Source of the DNA: Microcystis wesenbergii NRERC-220
Lineage (GTDB): Bacteria > Cyanobacteriota > Cyanobacteriia > Cyanobacteriales > Microcystaceae
Direction of reading: 5' to 3'
Length of the DNA stretch: 64,000 nt
Assembly (NCBI RefSeq): GCF_032027425.1
Contig: NZ_JAVSJA010000001.1
Coordinates: 124,001-188,000 of the forward strand
The notes beneath the pieces were generated by a model that was given only the letters and a program-made list of their open reading frames with translations, did no database searches and was not told where the DNA came from. Made by a program: the position numbers and the translations under genes. This document shows, piece after piece, positions 32,016-41,788 of the stretch (positions are counted from its first letter, which is position 1; the number at the start of each line of letters is the position of its first letter).

Positions 32016-33572
32016 ATGTTCGATAATTTCTCAAAAAAACTCCCCTGGCAAAGTCTCAAACAAGCGATCGCTTTTGTCTTAACAATTATTGCTTTAACTC
32101 CAGTGGTTACAGCTTTAATTTCTAGTGTTAATCAGCCCCAAATCCAATCGAATATTCAACTGTATCAAACCAATCTCAACCTACAAGCCACGACTCTCAG
32201 CACCGATGCTGATCCTAATAGTGAGGAATTTGCTAATCTTAAATTAATTCAAACTTCCCTGATCGGTGAAGATACTTATAACACTGCCGAGGAACAGTAT
32301 TTATCAGCCCAGAAAAGTGCCAAAAAAACAATCACCGAACTAGAAAAATCAGCAGTTAATCCCGAACAAAAAAAATCCCTTGAGCGCGACATAAATTCCT
32401 TAAAAGATTTAGAACTGAAATTAAGTCTCATTCAAGCTAGTCAAGGTGACTTGGATTCGGCACGGAAAATCTGGCAAGAGATCAAGGAAAAATCAGCATT
32501 TGAGAATTATAAACCTGCTGTTTTAAAAAATGCGCTGCTGTTAGAGGGATTGTACAGTGAACCCCCCGAAATTGCTGCCGATGCTGAAGCGAGAATCGAG
32601 CGCAATTTTCAAGGATGGTTTCGTTATACCATTCTGGAAAAATTATATAGTCTCGAAAATCGTCAAGAGGATTTACTCGCTTTAGAGGAAGAACAGAGTG
32701 AAGTGGCGGCTAATGCCTTAATTAAACTAATTTTATTGGCTTTTTTGCCTCTTATCGGCGGTTTAATCGGTGTTGTGCTGTTGGTCTTTTTATTAGTGCA
32801 GTGGCTGCTCCGCCAACAGCGAGCGCTGCTCTTTTTAGATGATAGTCTCGCTTGGCAAACTAAGTGGGGAGGAGAAACCCTCTGGTGGGGAATAATTATC
32901 GGTTTCTTTTTCGTCGGACAAATTGTTTTACCGGTAATTTTCGGGATTTTATCGAGTTTCTTGAGTCTCAATCCCGAAAAATTCAATCTAGAAGCTAAAG
33001 CAATATACGTTGTAGTTAGTTATTTAGCCTTAACATTGAGCAGTTTATCGGTTTTATACCTAGCGATCAAGCCTTTTCGCCCTTTACCTCCCGATTGGTT
33101 TCGTTTTAAACTCTTTAGTCCTTGGCTTCTCTGGGGGTTAGCTGGCTATTTTGTCGCTTTACCCCTGGTTATTATCGTTTCTTTGCTTAATCAACTAATT
33201 TGGCAAGGACAGGGGGGTAGTAACCCGCTGCTGACTTTAGCCCTAGAATCCCAGAATACCTTCGCTTTAGTCTGTTTTGGCTTTACTGCTTCCCTTGCCG
33301 CTCCTTTTTTCGAGGAAATTGTCTTTCGCGGCTTTTTACTAGCTTCTTTGACTCGTTATCTGCCTGTCTGGGGTGCGATCGCTCTTAGTAGTTTGATTTT
33401 CGCCCTGGCTCACCAAAATTTGTCAGAAGTGCTGCCTTTAACCGTGCTAGGTTGTGTTCTTGGCTTTGTTTACACCCGCTCGAAAAATTTATTATCCTCG
33501 ATGTTGGTTCATAGTCTCTGGAATGGTGGCACCCTGTTAAGTTTATTTTTATTGGGCAGCGGTGCGGGTTAG
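32016..33572 (+). CDS. CPBP-family intramembrane metalloprotease
   Basis: A 518-residue membrane protein. The N-terminal 240 residues have one membrane segment (about 14-36) and a helical extracytoplasmic-looking domain. From about 240 on there are several helices carrying the CPBP/Rce1 motifs FFEEIVFRGFLLASL (near 430), SSLIFALAHQN and SSMLVHSLWNGG near the C-terminus. These supply the Glu-Glu, His and Asn/His of the abortive-infection protease family. The large N-terminal domain is a feature of cyanobacterial members. Substrates are unknown. Confidence 0.87.
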   Translation: MFDNFSKKLPWQSLKQAIAFVLTIIALTPVVTALISSVNQPQIQSNIQLYQTNLNLQATTLSTDADPNSEEFANLKLIQTSLIGEDTYNTAEEQYLSAQKSAKKTITELEKSAVNPEQKKSLERDINSLKDLELKLSLIQASQGDLDSARKIWQEIKEKSAFENYKPAVLKNALLLEGLYSEPPEIAADAEARIERNFQGWFRYTILEKLYSLENRQEDLLALEEEQSEVAANALIKLILLAFLPLIGGLIGVVLLVFLLVQWLLRQQRALLFLDDSLAWQTKWGGETLWWGIIIGFFFVGQIVLPVIFGILSSFLSLNPEKFNLEAKAIYVVVSYLALTLSSLSVLYLAIKPFRPLPPDWFRFKLFSPWLLWGLAGYFVALPLVIIVSLLNQLIWQGQGGSNPLLTLALESQNTFALVCFGFTASLAAPFFEEIVFRGFLLASLTRYLPVWGAIALSSLIFALAHQNLSEVLPLTVLGCVLGFVYTRSKNLLSSMLVHSLWNGGTLLSLFLLGSGAG

Positions 33573-33618
33573 GTGAGGTCAAAAGTCTCTTAGTCTAGAG
33601 ATAACTAATCTCCCCCTT

Positions 33619-34257
33619 TCAACCCTTGCACTTAATTAGATAACCACATCGTTGCTCACCTTGGTTGATCCAGTGAGTCCGTTCGATCGTACAATCGGGA
33701 AGCAGCATGGCAAACATTTCTAATTCATGGCCACAGATACTGGGATAGGAACCGGCGACCTCAGCAATAGCGCAATGATGCTCGGCCAGGATATAACTAT
33801 TTTCTGCTTCCAGTGCCACTAATTCTGCCATATAACCCTCCTCTTGGCGAATTTCTAGCAATTTTCTCATTCTTTCCCCTAAAGACCCCTTGCCGAGGCG
33901 CAATTGATATTCTGCCGCTTTGCGTTGCCACTGTTTTTTGAGAATTTCCCCCACCTGTTGCTCTCCCACCGTCTCCACGAGAGTATTGAGGAAAGAAACG
34001 GCGAAATTATCGTAATTATGGGGAAAACGGCCACGACCTTGACGACTGAGACGATAAATGTGCTGGGGCCGTCCTATCTTATTTTGTACGGCAAAATATT
34101 CTATCAGTCCTTCCTCCTCCAAATCCTTAAGATGGCGGCGCGTCGCTTGCGGACTAATACTTAACTCTTCAGCCAAGTCTTGGGCGGTAGATTGACCGTT
34201 TTTGAGCAAATATTGCAGAATATCGTCTTTCGTCGAGGCGGGTTGAGTCGTGGTCAT
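33619..34257 (-). CDS. sufR: SufR, iron-sulfur transcriptional repressor of sufBCDS
   Basis: DeoR-type winged-helix repressor that carries an Fe-S cluster and shuts off suf transcription when clusters are sufficient. The helix-turn-helix is GQSTAQDLAEELSISPQATR, then RHLKDLEEEGL. Cluster cysteines are near the C-terminus in EHHCAIAEVAGSYPSICGHE, LLPDCTIERTHW and QRCGYLIKC. I chose the ATG at 34257 (MTTTQPASTKDDILQ), which matches the start of known SufR proteins; ten more residues could be added from 34287. It is divergent from sufB. Confidence 0.93.
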   Translation of the reverse strand: MTTTQPASTKDDILQYLLKNGQSTAQDLAEELSISPQATRRHLKDLEEEGLIEYFAVQNKIGRPQHIYRLSRQGRGRFPHNYDNFAVSFLNTLVETVGEQQVGEILKKQWQRKAAEYQLRLGKGSLGERMRKLLEIRQEEGYMAELVALEAENSYILAEHHCAIAEVAGSYPSICGHELEMFAMLLPDCTIERTHWINQGEQRCGYLIKCKG

Positions 34258-34380
34258 GATACCAAAAACAGAGGCTTTAGCGTACAATTGCTGAGGGTCA
34301 AGGAGCGGCCGATTACCCCTACAGAGTAACTTGAATAACAGAGGTTTATCAGCATCCTCTCAAATTTTCCCTGACTTTGA

Positions 34381-34394
34381 CAACAGCTTTGTTG
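34381..34394. promoter_or_regulatory. SufR operator 1 (CAAC-N6-GTTG)
   Basis: CAACAGCTTTGTTG, a perfect inverted repeat matching the operator reported for cyanobacterial SufR. It sits just upstream of a TATAAT box (34406-34411), where bound repressor would block polymerase. Confidence 0.8.
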
Positions 34395-34420
34395 TTAATC
34401 TATTATATAATCAATTTAAA

Positions 34421-34434
34421 CAACTTTATTGTTG
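34421..34434. promoter_or_regulatory. SufR operator 2 (CAAC-N6-GTTG)
   Basis: CAACTTTATTGTTG, a second perfect inverted repeat, 40 bases centre to centre from operator 1 and downstream of the TATAAT box. Two operators flanking one promoter fit tight, possibly cooperative repression and feedback on sufR itself. Confidence 0.8.
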
Positions 34435-34480
34435 TTTAACTGCCTCCCCTGCCTACCGCGTAGAGAGAACACTAACCCCC

Positions 34481-35923
34481 ATGAGTGCAACCACCGTTAA
34501 AAACCTCGTTAACCAACCCTACAAGTACGGTTTCATCACCGATATCGAATCGGAAACCATCCCCCGCGGTTTGAATGAGGAGATTATTCGCCTAATTTCG
34601 GCAAAAAAGAAGGAACCGGAATTCATGCTCGATTTTCGTCTCCGGGCCTATCATCAATGGCAAAAGATGACCGAACCCAGTTGGCCGCACGTTTCCTATC
34701 CTGCCATTGATTATCAAAATATTATCTACTACTCTGCACCCAAACAGAAAAAAGAAAAACTCAACAGTCTTGAAGAAGTTGACCCCACTTTAATCGAAAC
34801 CTTTGAAAAATTAGGCATTCCCCTTTCGGAACAAAAACGCCTGTCTAACGTGGCCGTCGATGCTATTTTTGACAGCGTTTCTATCGCCACAACTTTTAAA
34901 GAAAAACTAGCAGAACAGGGGGTTATTTTCTGTTCTATTTCGGAAGCTTTACAGGAACATCCCGACTTGGTGCAGAAATATCTCGGCAGTGTAGTTCCCG
35001 TGGGGGATAATTATTTTGCCGCTCTTAATTCTGCTGTTTTTAGCGATGGTTCCTTTGTTTTTATCCCCAAAGGTGTCGCCTGTCCGATGGAATTGTCCAC
35101 CTATTTTCGGATTAATAACGGTGAGACGGGACAATTTGAAAGAACTTTAATTGTCGCTGAAGAAGGGGCATCGGTAAGTTATTTAGAGGGTTGCACCGCT
35201 CCGATGTACGATAGTAATCAACTTCATGCCGCCGTCGTGGAATTAGTCGCCCTCGATAATGCGGATATTAAATATTCGACGGTACAAAATTGGTATGCTG
35301 GCGATGCCAATGGGAAGGGAGGTATTTACAATTTCGTCACTAAACGGGGTCTGTGTAAAGGAGTTAATTCTAAGATTTCTTGGACGCAGGTGGAAACTGG
35401 TTCGGCGATTACTTGGAAGTATCCCAGTTGTGTCTTAGTCGGCGATAATTCCGTTGGGGAATTCTACTCAATTGCCCTAACTAATAATAAACAACAGGCC
35501 GATACAGGTACGAAAATGATTCACATCGGCCGCAACACCAAGAGTACAATTATTTCTAAGGGAATTTCGGCGGGTAACTCCCAAAATAGCTATCGCGGGT
35601 TAGTGAAAATGGGACCGAAAGCCAAGGGAGCAAGAAATTACTCCCAGTGTGATTCTATGCTGATTGGAGATAATGCCGAAGCTAACACTTTTCCCTATAT
35701 TCAGGTGGATAACAACAGTGCTAAAGTAGAACACGAAGCTTCTACCTCTAAAATCGGTGAAGACCAATTATTCTACTTCGCACAACGGGGTATTTCCGAG
35801 GAAGATGCTGTCTCTATGTTAGTCAGTGGTTTCTGTAAGGATGTCCTCAGTAAATTACCGATGGAATTCGCCGCCGAAGCTGATAAACTCCTCAGTCTCA
35901 AGCTCGAAGGAACCGTCGGGTAA
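34481..35923 (+). CDS. sufB: Fe-S cluster scaffold subunit SufB
   Basis: Core of the SufBCD scaffold on which nascent Fe-S clusters are built. The start at ATG 34481 ([18 protein letters not shown]) gives 480 residues, the usual length. An upstream in-frame start would reach into the operator region and is rejected. Typical blocks are [41 protein letters not shown] with the conserved Cys, [13 protein letters not shown] and a C-terminal [11 protein letters not shown]. It is the first gene of sufBCDS under SufR control. Confidence 0.96.
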   Translation: MSATTVKNLVNQPYKYGFITDIESETIPRGLNEEIIRLISAKKKEPEFMLDFRLRAYHQWQKMTEPSWPHVSYPAIDYQNIIYYSAPKQKKEKLNSLEEVDPTLIETFEKLGIPLSEQKRLSNVAVDAIFDSVSIATTFKEKLAEQGVIFCSISEALQEHPDLVQKYLGSVVPVGDNYFAALNSAVFSDGSFVFIPKGVACPMELSTYFRINNGETGQFERTLIVAEEGASVSYLEGCTAPMYDSNQLHAAVVELVALDNADIKYSTVQNWYAGDANGKGGIYNFVTKRGLCKGVNSKISWTQVETGSAITWKYPSCVLVGDNSVGEFYSIALTNNKQQADTGTKMIHIGRNTKSTIISKGISAGNSQNSYRGLVKMGPKAKGARNYSQCDSMLIGDNAEANTFPYIQVDNNSAKVEHEASTSKIGEDQLFYFAQRGISEEDAVSMLVSGFCKDVLSKLPMEFAAEADKLLSLKLEGTVG

Positions 35924-35970
35924 CAGTTATCAGTTATCAGTTATCAGTTATCAGTTATCAGTTATCAGTG
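35924..35970. repeat. Heptamer array (CAGTTAT) between sufB and sufC
   Basis: About six consecutive CAGTTAT units start directly after the sufB stop codon. sufC begins about 50 bases later. Confidence 0.88.
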
Positions 35971-36023
35971 TTCGCTGAAATATAATTAGTTTCTAGAAAT
36001 ATTTGCAGTTGCCAACAAAAAAC

Positions 36024-36794
36024 ATGAGTGAAGTAATTTTATCGGTAAAAAATCTGACCGCTAGTATTGATGGAAATCAGATTCTTAAAGGAGTTAACCT
36101 CGAAATTAAAGCGGGTGAAACCCACGCAATTATGGGACGCAATGGCTCAGGAAAAAGTACCTTTTCCAAAGTAATCGCTGGACATCCCGATTATGAAGTA
36201 ACTGGGGGAGAAATAATTTATAAAGGTGAAAATCTTTTAGACAAAGAACCCGATGAACGAGCGCTTATGGGTATCTTTCTCGCTTTCCAATATCCCTTAG
36301 AAATCCCCGGCGTTAGTAACCTCGATTTTCTTCGCGTTGCCTATAATGCCCGACAAAAATATTTAGGTTCGGAAGAATTAGATAGTTTTGACTTTGAGGA
36401 ATTAGTCGAGAAAAAACTAGAAGTTGTCCAGATGAATCCTAGCTTTCTTGGCAGAAGTTTAAACGAAGGTTTCTCCGGTGGTGAGAAAAAACGTAATGAA
36501 ATCCTACAAATGGCCTTATTAGAACCTACTTTAGGAATTCTCGATGAAATTGACTCTGGTTTAGACATCGATGCTTTGCGGATTGTTGCCCAGGGAGTCA
36601 ATCACTTAGCTACCCCCGATAACGCTTTTTTACTTATCACTCACTATCAGCGTCTGCTCAACTACATTGAACCCGATGTTATTCATGTTATGTACGATGG
36701 GCGCATTGTCACCAGTGGCGGTAAAGAATTAGCTCTCGAATTAGAAAGAACTGGCTACGATTTCCTCGACGAACAATTATTAGCCGTTAAGTAA
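36024..36794 (+). CDS. sufC: Fe-S assembly ATPase SufC
   Basis: ABC-type ATPase that drives structural change of the SufBCD complex. The 256-residue protein from ATG 36024 ([15 protein letters not shown]) has Walker [11 protein letters not shown] near residue 37, signature [12 protein letters not shown] near 150, Walker [17 protein letters not shown] near 175 and switch [11 protein letters not shown]. An upstream TTG codon in frame is a less likely start. Heptamer arrays flank it on both sides, so translation is uncoupled from sufB and sufD. Confidence 0.96.
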   Translation: MSEVILSVKNLTASIDGNQILKGVNLEIKAGETHAIMGRNGSGKSTFSKVIAGHPDYEVTGGEIIYKGENLLDKEPDERALMGIFLAFQYPLEIPGVSNLDFLRVAYNARQKYLGSEELDSFDFEELVEKKLEVVQMNPSFLGRSLNEGFSGGEKKRNEILQMALLEPTLGILDEIDSGLDIDALRIVAQGVNHLATPDNAFLLITHYQRLLNYIEPDVIHVMYDGRIVTSGGKELALELERTGYDFLDEQLLAVK

Positions 36795-36798
36795 TCTA

Positions 36799-36974
36799 GT
36801 TATCAGTTATCAGTTATCAGTTATCAGTTATCAGTAGTCAGTTTTGAGTATTAAGTGAGCGGTATGTATTAAGTGAGCATCATCAAATGGCAGTAACAGT
36901 GCTGTCTTTTCACTGATAACTGTTTACTGATTACCGTTTACTGATAACTGTTTACTGATAACTGATAACTGAAA
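36799..36974. repeat. Heptamer arrays between sufC and sufD
   Basis: A first array of CAGTTAT units (36799-36843) and a second of CTGATAA/CTGTTTA units (about 36916-36974) fill most of the 203-base gap. Their orientations are opposite, so the two can pair as a long stem in the transcript. Confidence 0.82.
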
Positions 36975-36997
36975 AATCCCCACATCCCCTCCTACCA

Positions 36998-38323
36998 ATG
37001 ACAGCCATAATCACGAAACCTGAACAATCAGGAGAATTATTGTTAAAATTGTCGCGAGAAACGGTTCCCACTATCGATAACGGTAAAATTCTCGAATTAA
37101 GAGAATCGGGAGCCAGTAAAGCTCAAGAATTAGCCATCCCTGGCAGAAAAGATGAAGAATGGCAATTCACCGATTTAAGTCAACTCTGGGCGATCGATTT
37201 TTGCGCTCCCCAACCCGTTACAATCGATAAAAATGCCCTAGCTGTTTTTTTGCTGCCTGAAGCCAAAAACAGCCACCTAGTCTTCGTTAACGGCATTTAT
37301 CAGCCCGAATTGTCCGATATTTCCGCTTTACCCCCCGGTGTCAGCGTCAGCAATCTCGCCAATGCACAAAAAGATGTTCTTGTCAACTATCTAGGGAAAG
37401 AAAAAACCCCCGAATTTTTTACCGCACTCAACCAAGCTGGACTAAGCGATGGGGCAGTAATTCACGTCACCGCTAACACCGTCGTCACAACCCCGATACA
37501 TCTCCTATTTATCACCGTTGTGGAGGAAATTCCCCGCTTTTATCAGCCCCATAGCCTAATCGTGGCGGAAACGGGAGCTAGTGTCAATATTATCGAGAAT
37601 TACGGGGCTTTAGCCGAACATTGCTCCGATTTACCTGTAAATTACTCTTATTTCACCAATGCTGTCACGGAAATTTACCTCGAAGCCAACGCCGAGGTCA
37701 TCCATACCAGAGTACAACGGGAATCGGGAGATGGTTTTCACATCGGACGCACGATAATTGAACAAGGGCGCGATAGCCGTTACACTCTCAACGAGATAAA
37801 TCTAGGAGCTAAACTCTGCCGTCATAACCTCGATGTACTGCAAAAAGGCGAACAAACCGAGACAAATCTGCACGGATTAGCCATGATTACCGGACAACAA
37901 ACCGCCGATACCCACAGCGCCATCTATCTCAACCATCCCCACGGCATCGCCAACCAACTGCATAAATGTATCGTTGATGGTAGCGCTCACGCCATCTTTA
38001 ATGGTAAAGTGTTTGTTCCCAAACCCGCCCAATTAACCAACGCCTCCCAGTTAAATCGGAATTTGTTAATTTCTAACAAGGCACGAGTCAACACCAAACC
38101 GGAATTACAAATTACCGCCGATAACGTCAAATGTTCCCACGGGGCAACCGTTAGCCAACTGGAAGCCGATGATTTATTCTATCTGCAAAGCCGGGGCTTA
38201 AGCGCCGACACCGCCCGCAGTTTGTTAATTGATGCTTTCTCGGCCGAGATTTTAGCTAAAATTCCTCTAGAATCCCTCCGCCAAAGATTGGGGCAATGTG
38301 TCGCCTGTCGCAGTGTGGAATAA
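36998..38323 (+). CDS. sufD: Fe-S assembly protein SufD
   Basis: Structural partner of SufB in the scaffold. The 441-residue protein has the N-terminal helical domain with GRKDEEWQFTDLSQLW near residue 50. The beta-helix body includes NLHGLAMITGQQTADTHSAI and a C-terminal KCSHGATVSQLEADDLFYLQ block that is diagnostic of SufD, with the conserved His in KCSHGAT. It is third in the suf operon, 55 bases before sufS. Confidence 0.95.
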   Translation: MTAIITKPEQSGELLLKLSRETVPTIDNGKILELRESGASKAQELAIPGRKDEEWQFTDLSQLWAIDFCAPQPVTIDKNALAVFLLPEAKNSHLVFVNGIYQPELSDISALPPGVSVSNLANAQKDVLVNYLGKEKTPEFFTALNQAGLSDGAVIHVTANTVVTTPIHLLFITVVEEIPRFYQPHSLIVAETGASVNIIENYGALAEHCSDLPVNYSYFTNAVTEIYLEANAEVIHTRVQRESGDGFHIGRTIIEQGRDSRYTLNEINLGAKLCRHNLDVLQKGEQTETNLHGLAMITGQQTADTHSAIYLNHPHGIANQLHKCIVDGSAHAIFNGKVFVPKPAQLTNASQLNRNLLISNKARVNTKPELQITADNVKCSHGATVSQLEADDLFYLQSRGLSADTARSLLIDAFSAEILAKIPLESLRQRLGQCVACRSVE

Positions 38324-38378
38324 CTCTACCGGGGTGGGTGTCAACCTGCCCAAAGTACCCCTCTGACTCCTGACTAAA

Positions 38379-39641
38379 ATGACAATTATCCAAGAAAAAA
38401 CCCTCGCCCAAAAAGTCCGCGCCGATTTCCCTATCCTCCATCAAACCGTACACGATAAACCCCTTATCTATCTCGATAGTGCCGCCACTTCCCAAAAACC
38501 CATTCAAGTATTAGAAACCCTGCGAAACTATTACGAAAAAGATAACGCTAATGTGCATCGGGGGGCGCATACTTTAAGTGTCCGGGCAACGGAAGCCTAC
38601 GAAGGAGCCAGAGATAAGGTGGCTAGGTTTATTAATGCCGCTTCTCGTCAGGAAATTGTCTATACTCGCAACGCCACGGAAGCGATTAATTTAGTCGCCT
38701 ACAGTTGGGCGTTAAATACCCTGAAAGCAGGGGATGAAATTATTCTCTCGGTTATGGAACACCACAGTAATTTAATCCCCTGGCAAATTGTCTGCCAAAA
38801 GACGGGGGCAGTGATTAAATATGTGCCATTAACCAGCGAAGAAAGCTTTGATTTAGAACAATATAAATCTTTGTTATCTGACAAAACTAAATTAGTTGCT
38901 GTCCTTCATGTTTCTAATACATTAGGCTGTATTAATCCCGTTGCCGAAATAGTCAGCCTTGCCCATCAAGTCGGGGCGAAAGTATTAATTGATGCCTGTC
39001 AAAGTGTCCCCCATTTAGCCATTGATGTGCAGGCCATAGATTGTGATTGGTTGGTGGCTAGTGGTCATAAAATGTGCGCCCCCACCGGTATTGGATTTTT
39101 GTACGGCAAAGAGGCGATTTTAGAGGCAATGCCGCCCTTTTTTGGTGGTGGCGAAATGATTGCAGAAGTCTATTTAGACCATTTTACCTGTGCCGAACTG
39201 CCCCACAAATTTGAAGCTGGAACCCCCGCTATTGGCGAAGCGATTGCTCTCGGTGCTGCAGTAGAATATTTAATGGGTTTAGGTATGGATAATATTCATG
39301 CCTACGAGGAAGAATTAACCGCCCATTTGTTCAAAAAATTAGGAGAAATTGAGGGTTTAAGAATTTACGGACCGCCACCTAGTTTAACGGGCCAGGGTCG
39401 GGCTAGTTTAGCCGCCTTTAATGTGGAAGGGATTCATGCTAGTGATTTAGCTACTTTATTAGACCACGAAGGAATCGCTATTCGTTCTGGTCATCACTGT
39501 ACCCAACCTCTACACCGCCTTTTTGATGCTTCTGGCAGCGCGCGGGCAAGTCTATATTTTTATAATACCCGTGAAGAAATCGAGCGCTTTATTGTCGCCC
39601 TACAGGAAACTATCGATTTCTTTGCCAATTGTTTTTCTTAG
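38379..39641 (+). CDS. sufS: Cysteine desulfurase SufS
   Basis: PLP enzyme that takes sulfur from cysteine for SufBCD. Of 420 residues, the PLP-lysine is in [18 protein letters not shown] near residue 229, the PLP-phosphate/ring motifs are [13 protein letters not shown] and [10 protein letters not shown], and the catalytic Cys is in [15 protein letters not shown] near residue 372. The RxGHHC form marks the group II (SufS) type. It is last in the operon. Confidence 0.96.
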   Translation: MTIIQEKTLAQKVRADFPILHQTVHDKPLIYLDSAATSQKPIQVLETLRNYYEKDNANVHRGAHTLSVRATEAYEGARDKVARFINAASRQEIVYTRNATEAINLVAYSWALNTLKAGDEIILSVMEHHSNLIPWQIVCQKTGAVIKYVPLTSEESFDLEQYKSLLSDKTKLVAVLHVSNTLGCINPVAEIVSLAHQVGAKVLIDACQSVPHLAIDVQAIDCDWLVASGHKMCAPTGIGFLYGKEAILEAMPPFFGGGEMIAEVYLDHFTCAELPHKFEAGTPAIGEAIALGAAVEYLMGLGMDNIHAYEEELTAHLFKKLGEIEGLRIYGPPPSLTGQGRASLAAFNVEGIHASDLATLLDHEGIAIRSGHHCTQPLHRLFDASGSARASLYFYNTREEIERFIVALQETIDFFANCFS

Positions 39642-39689
39642 GGGGATTTCTAGCCCTTTTCCTGTTCTTAAAGAGTGAAGGAAGTTACT

Positions 39690-39806
39690 TATAGCGTTTT
39701 TCAGTCTGCTGAGGTACAAAAGTTATGGGTTTTAGGCAAAAGGCAAGAGGCAGAAGGCAAAAGGGAAGAAAAATAGGTGTACCTCACTAGCTTAGGAAAT
39801 GCTATA
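39690..39806. mobile_element. MITE-like element that supplies the next gene's start codon
   Basis: The ends are inverted relatives: TATAGCGTTT then TGAGGTACA at the left (39690-39718), and on the opposite strand TATAGCATTT then TGAGGTACA at the right (39806-39778). The middle is a heptamer array of AGGCAAA/AGGCAAG/AGGCAGA units (39734-39765). The ATG at 39799-39801, start of the pseudouridine synthase, lies in the right end. Confidence 0.62.
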
Positions 39807-41295
39807 TTATTATCAAGGAATTTGTCCTGAAACGGGGGAGTTATTGCGCTTGCCCCGTACTCTTTTGGCTGAAAAAATTGCCCGAGATTTGATGACAACT
39901 ATCACCAATCCTGAAGGTAAAATGTATGGAATTTTGTTAGGAGAAAATGCTGCTGGCGAAATAGAAATTTTAAAAGCTTTTTCTGGACAGGGAGAAGCCA
40001 CCGGCTGGGTTCCGTCCCTAGTGGGGAGAGAAAAAATTGTGCTGGAAGAAAAGCGAGTTTTGCAAATTTTAGAAACAATTAAACAGGAAATTATCACCCT
40101 ACAATCAATTCCAGAACATAATTTATATCGACTCAATCAAGCAAATTTTGAGCGCAAAATACAAGCTTTACAGCAACAACATCAAAACCATAAACAGGAA
40201 CGAGATAGGTTAAGAAATTTAGGGAATTTAAAGCCAGAAGAATTAGAGAATTTAAATAATATCAGTCGTCAGGAAAAAAGAGCAAGAAAGCAATTAAAAC
40301 AGGAACAAAAACAATTTTTAGAACCATTAATTGAGAAAATAAACTTCGCCAATCAGAGAATTATTGAACTTAAGCAACAGCGTAGGAACCTCTCCAAACA
40401 GTTACAGGAATTGCTGTATCAATCCTACTGTTTACATAACTTTTCTGGACAATCTCTCTCCTTAGCTAAATTGATGGGCAGTAATTTGTTACCGACGGGA
40501 ACAGGGGAATGTTGCGCCCCGAAATTATTAAATTATGCCGCCATGAAAGGATTAAAACCTATCGCCATGGCCGAATTTTGGTGGGGAGAATCGAATCGAG
40601 ATAGAAAACAGGGAGAATTTTATGGTGCTTGTCAAGAAAGATGTCAACCTCTCATGGGTTTTTTACTCTCTGGTTTACGTTTATCTCTAGAAATTATCTA
40701 TGAAGACGAGGGAATAATTGCTATTAATAAACCTGCCGGATTATTATCGGTAGCAGGACGTTATCAAGACAGTCAAGATGCCGTGGTCAATCGTTTTCGT
40801 CGTCAGGGAAAAAATCTCATTCCCGTTCATCGTTTAGATCGAGAAACTTCCGGTATATTATTACTAGCTAAAAGTTTAGATATTTATCGTTGTTTATCCC
40901 AACAATTTCAACGGCGAGAAGTGGAGAAAATCTACGAAGCTATATTATCAGAAATTATTGAGCAAGAATCGGGTATAATTGACCTACCTCTCTGGGGAAA
41001 TCCGCAAAATCGACCCTATCAAACTGTGGATTGGCAAAGGGGAAAAGCTAGTCAAACCTATTTTAAAGTTGTCGGTAAAGAAGGCAATTATTCTCGGCTA
41101 GAATTTATTCCCTACACGGGAAGAACCCATCAAATTCGCGTTCATAGTCAAGCGGGATTAGGGATAGGAATTTTAGGCGATCGCTTGTACAATGGTAAGC
41201 AGTCCGACCGTTTACACCTACACGCTAAACAATTATCTTTTCGTCATCCTCAGACCAAAACTAAACTTGATCTCATCATTCCCACCCCCTTTTGA
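39799..41295 (+). CDS. RluA-family pseudouridine synthase with coiled-coil N-terminal domain
   Basis: Predicted RNA pseudouridine synthase of 498 residues. The catalytic domain is the C-terminal 210 residues: DEGIIAINKPAGLLSVAGR, the catalytic Asp in IPVHRLDRETSGILLLAKS (near residue 352) and RTHQIRVHSQ. The first 290 residues are a separate domain with a long charged coiled coil (about 105-205) and a GECCAPKLLNYA motif, as in a known cyanobacterial/plastid subgroup. The start codon comes from an inserted element end, but the following LYYYQGICPETGELL looks conserved. Confidence 0.88.
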   Translation: MLYYYQGICPETGELLRLPRTLLAEKIARDLMTTITNPEGKMYGILLGENAAGEIEILKAFSGQGEATGWVPSLVGREKIVLEEKRVLQILETIKQEIITLQSIPEHNLYRLNQANFERKIQALQQQHQNHKQERDRLRNLGNLKPEELENLNNISRQEKRARKQLKQEQKQFLEPLIEKINFANQRIIELKQQRRNLSKQLQELLYQSYCLHNFSGQSLSLAKLMGSNLLPTGTGECCAPKLLNYAAMKGLKPIAMAEFWWGESNRDRKQGEFYGACQERCQPLMGFLLSGLRLSLEIIYEDEGIIAINKPAGLLSVAGRYQDSQDAVVNRFRRQGKNLIPVHRLDRETSGILLLAKSLDIYRCLSQQFQRREVEKIYEAILSEIIEQESGIIDLPLWGNPQNRPYQTVDWQRGKASQTYFKVVGKEGNYSRLEFIPYTGRTHQIRVHSQAGLGIGILGDRLYNGKQSDRLHLHAKQLSFRHPQTKTKLDLIIPTPF

Positions 41296-41466
41296 GAGCT
41301 ATAATTGCTAACAGCAACTAATTAGCTATAGTAACCCGATTTACTGACAGGGGTACAAGGTCAGCCAGAAAATAGATATGAGATCACCCTTCAACCTATT
41401 TTGACTTCTCCTCCTCAATCCTGACGACCGACGACCGACTCCTAACCCCACCAACAAACTTTTTCG

Positions 41467-41484
41467 GCAAACCCTAGGGTTTGC
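41467..41484. repeat. 18-bp perfect palindrome upstream of tRNA-Phe
   Basis: GCAAACCCTAGGGTTTGC reads the same on both strands. It lies in the 296-base gap between the pseudouridine synthase and tRNA-Phe, which otherwise holds a short CGACCGA heptamer run (41428-41440) and no gene. Confidence 0.75.
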
Positions 41485-41591
41485 GTCATTTGGCTTAATT
41501 GATGACAGGCCCTAGTCGAGCAGAAAAGTTTTTAGAAAAAAACCTTGCAATTATTTTGAGAGCGTGCTATATTAATAAAGGACTTAAAAAC

Positions 41592-41664
<73 letters not shown>

Positions 41665-41685
41665 TTGAGAAAACACTAAAGCTTG

Positions 41686-41747
41686 CCCTGTATTTGCTTT
41701 CTAGTCTGCTAAGTTTTGTAAATACAGGGTTTCTCATCCGTGAGAAA
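41686..41747 (+). terminator. Paired hairpins after tRNA-Phe
   Basis: CCCTGTATTT (41686-41695) pairs with AAATACAGGG (41720-41729). This is followed directly by TTTCTC (41730-41735) pairing with GAGAAA (41742-41747). There is no long U tract, so this may be a processing or weak termination signal, or the end of a small inserted element. Confidence 0.4.
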
Positions 41748-41788
41748 CGTTGTCAATAATTTGAACCAATGGTTGATGCTTGTTACTT

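Noticed and set aside
34331-34480. Longer SufB start
   Set aside because: The added part would run across both SufR operators and the -10 box, and has no family similarity.
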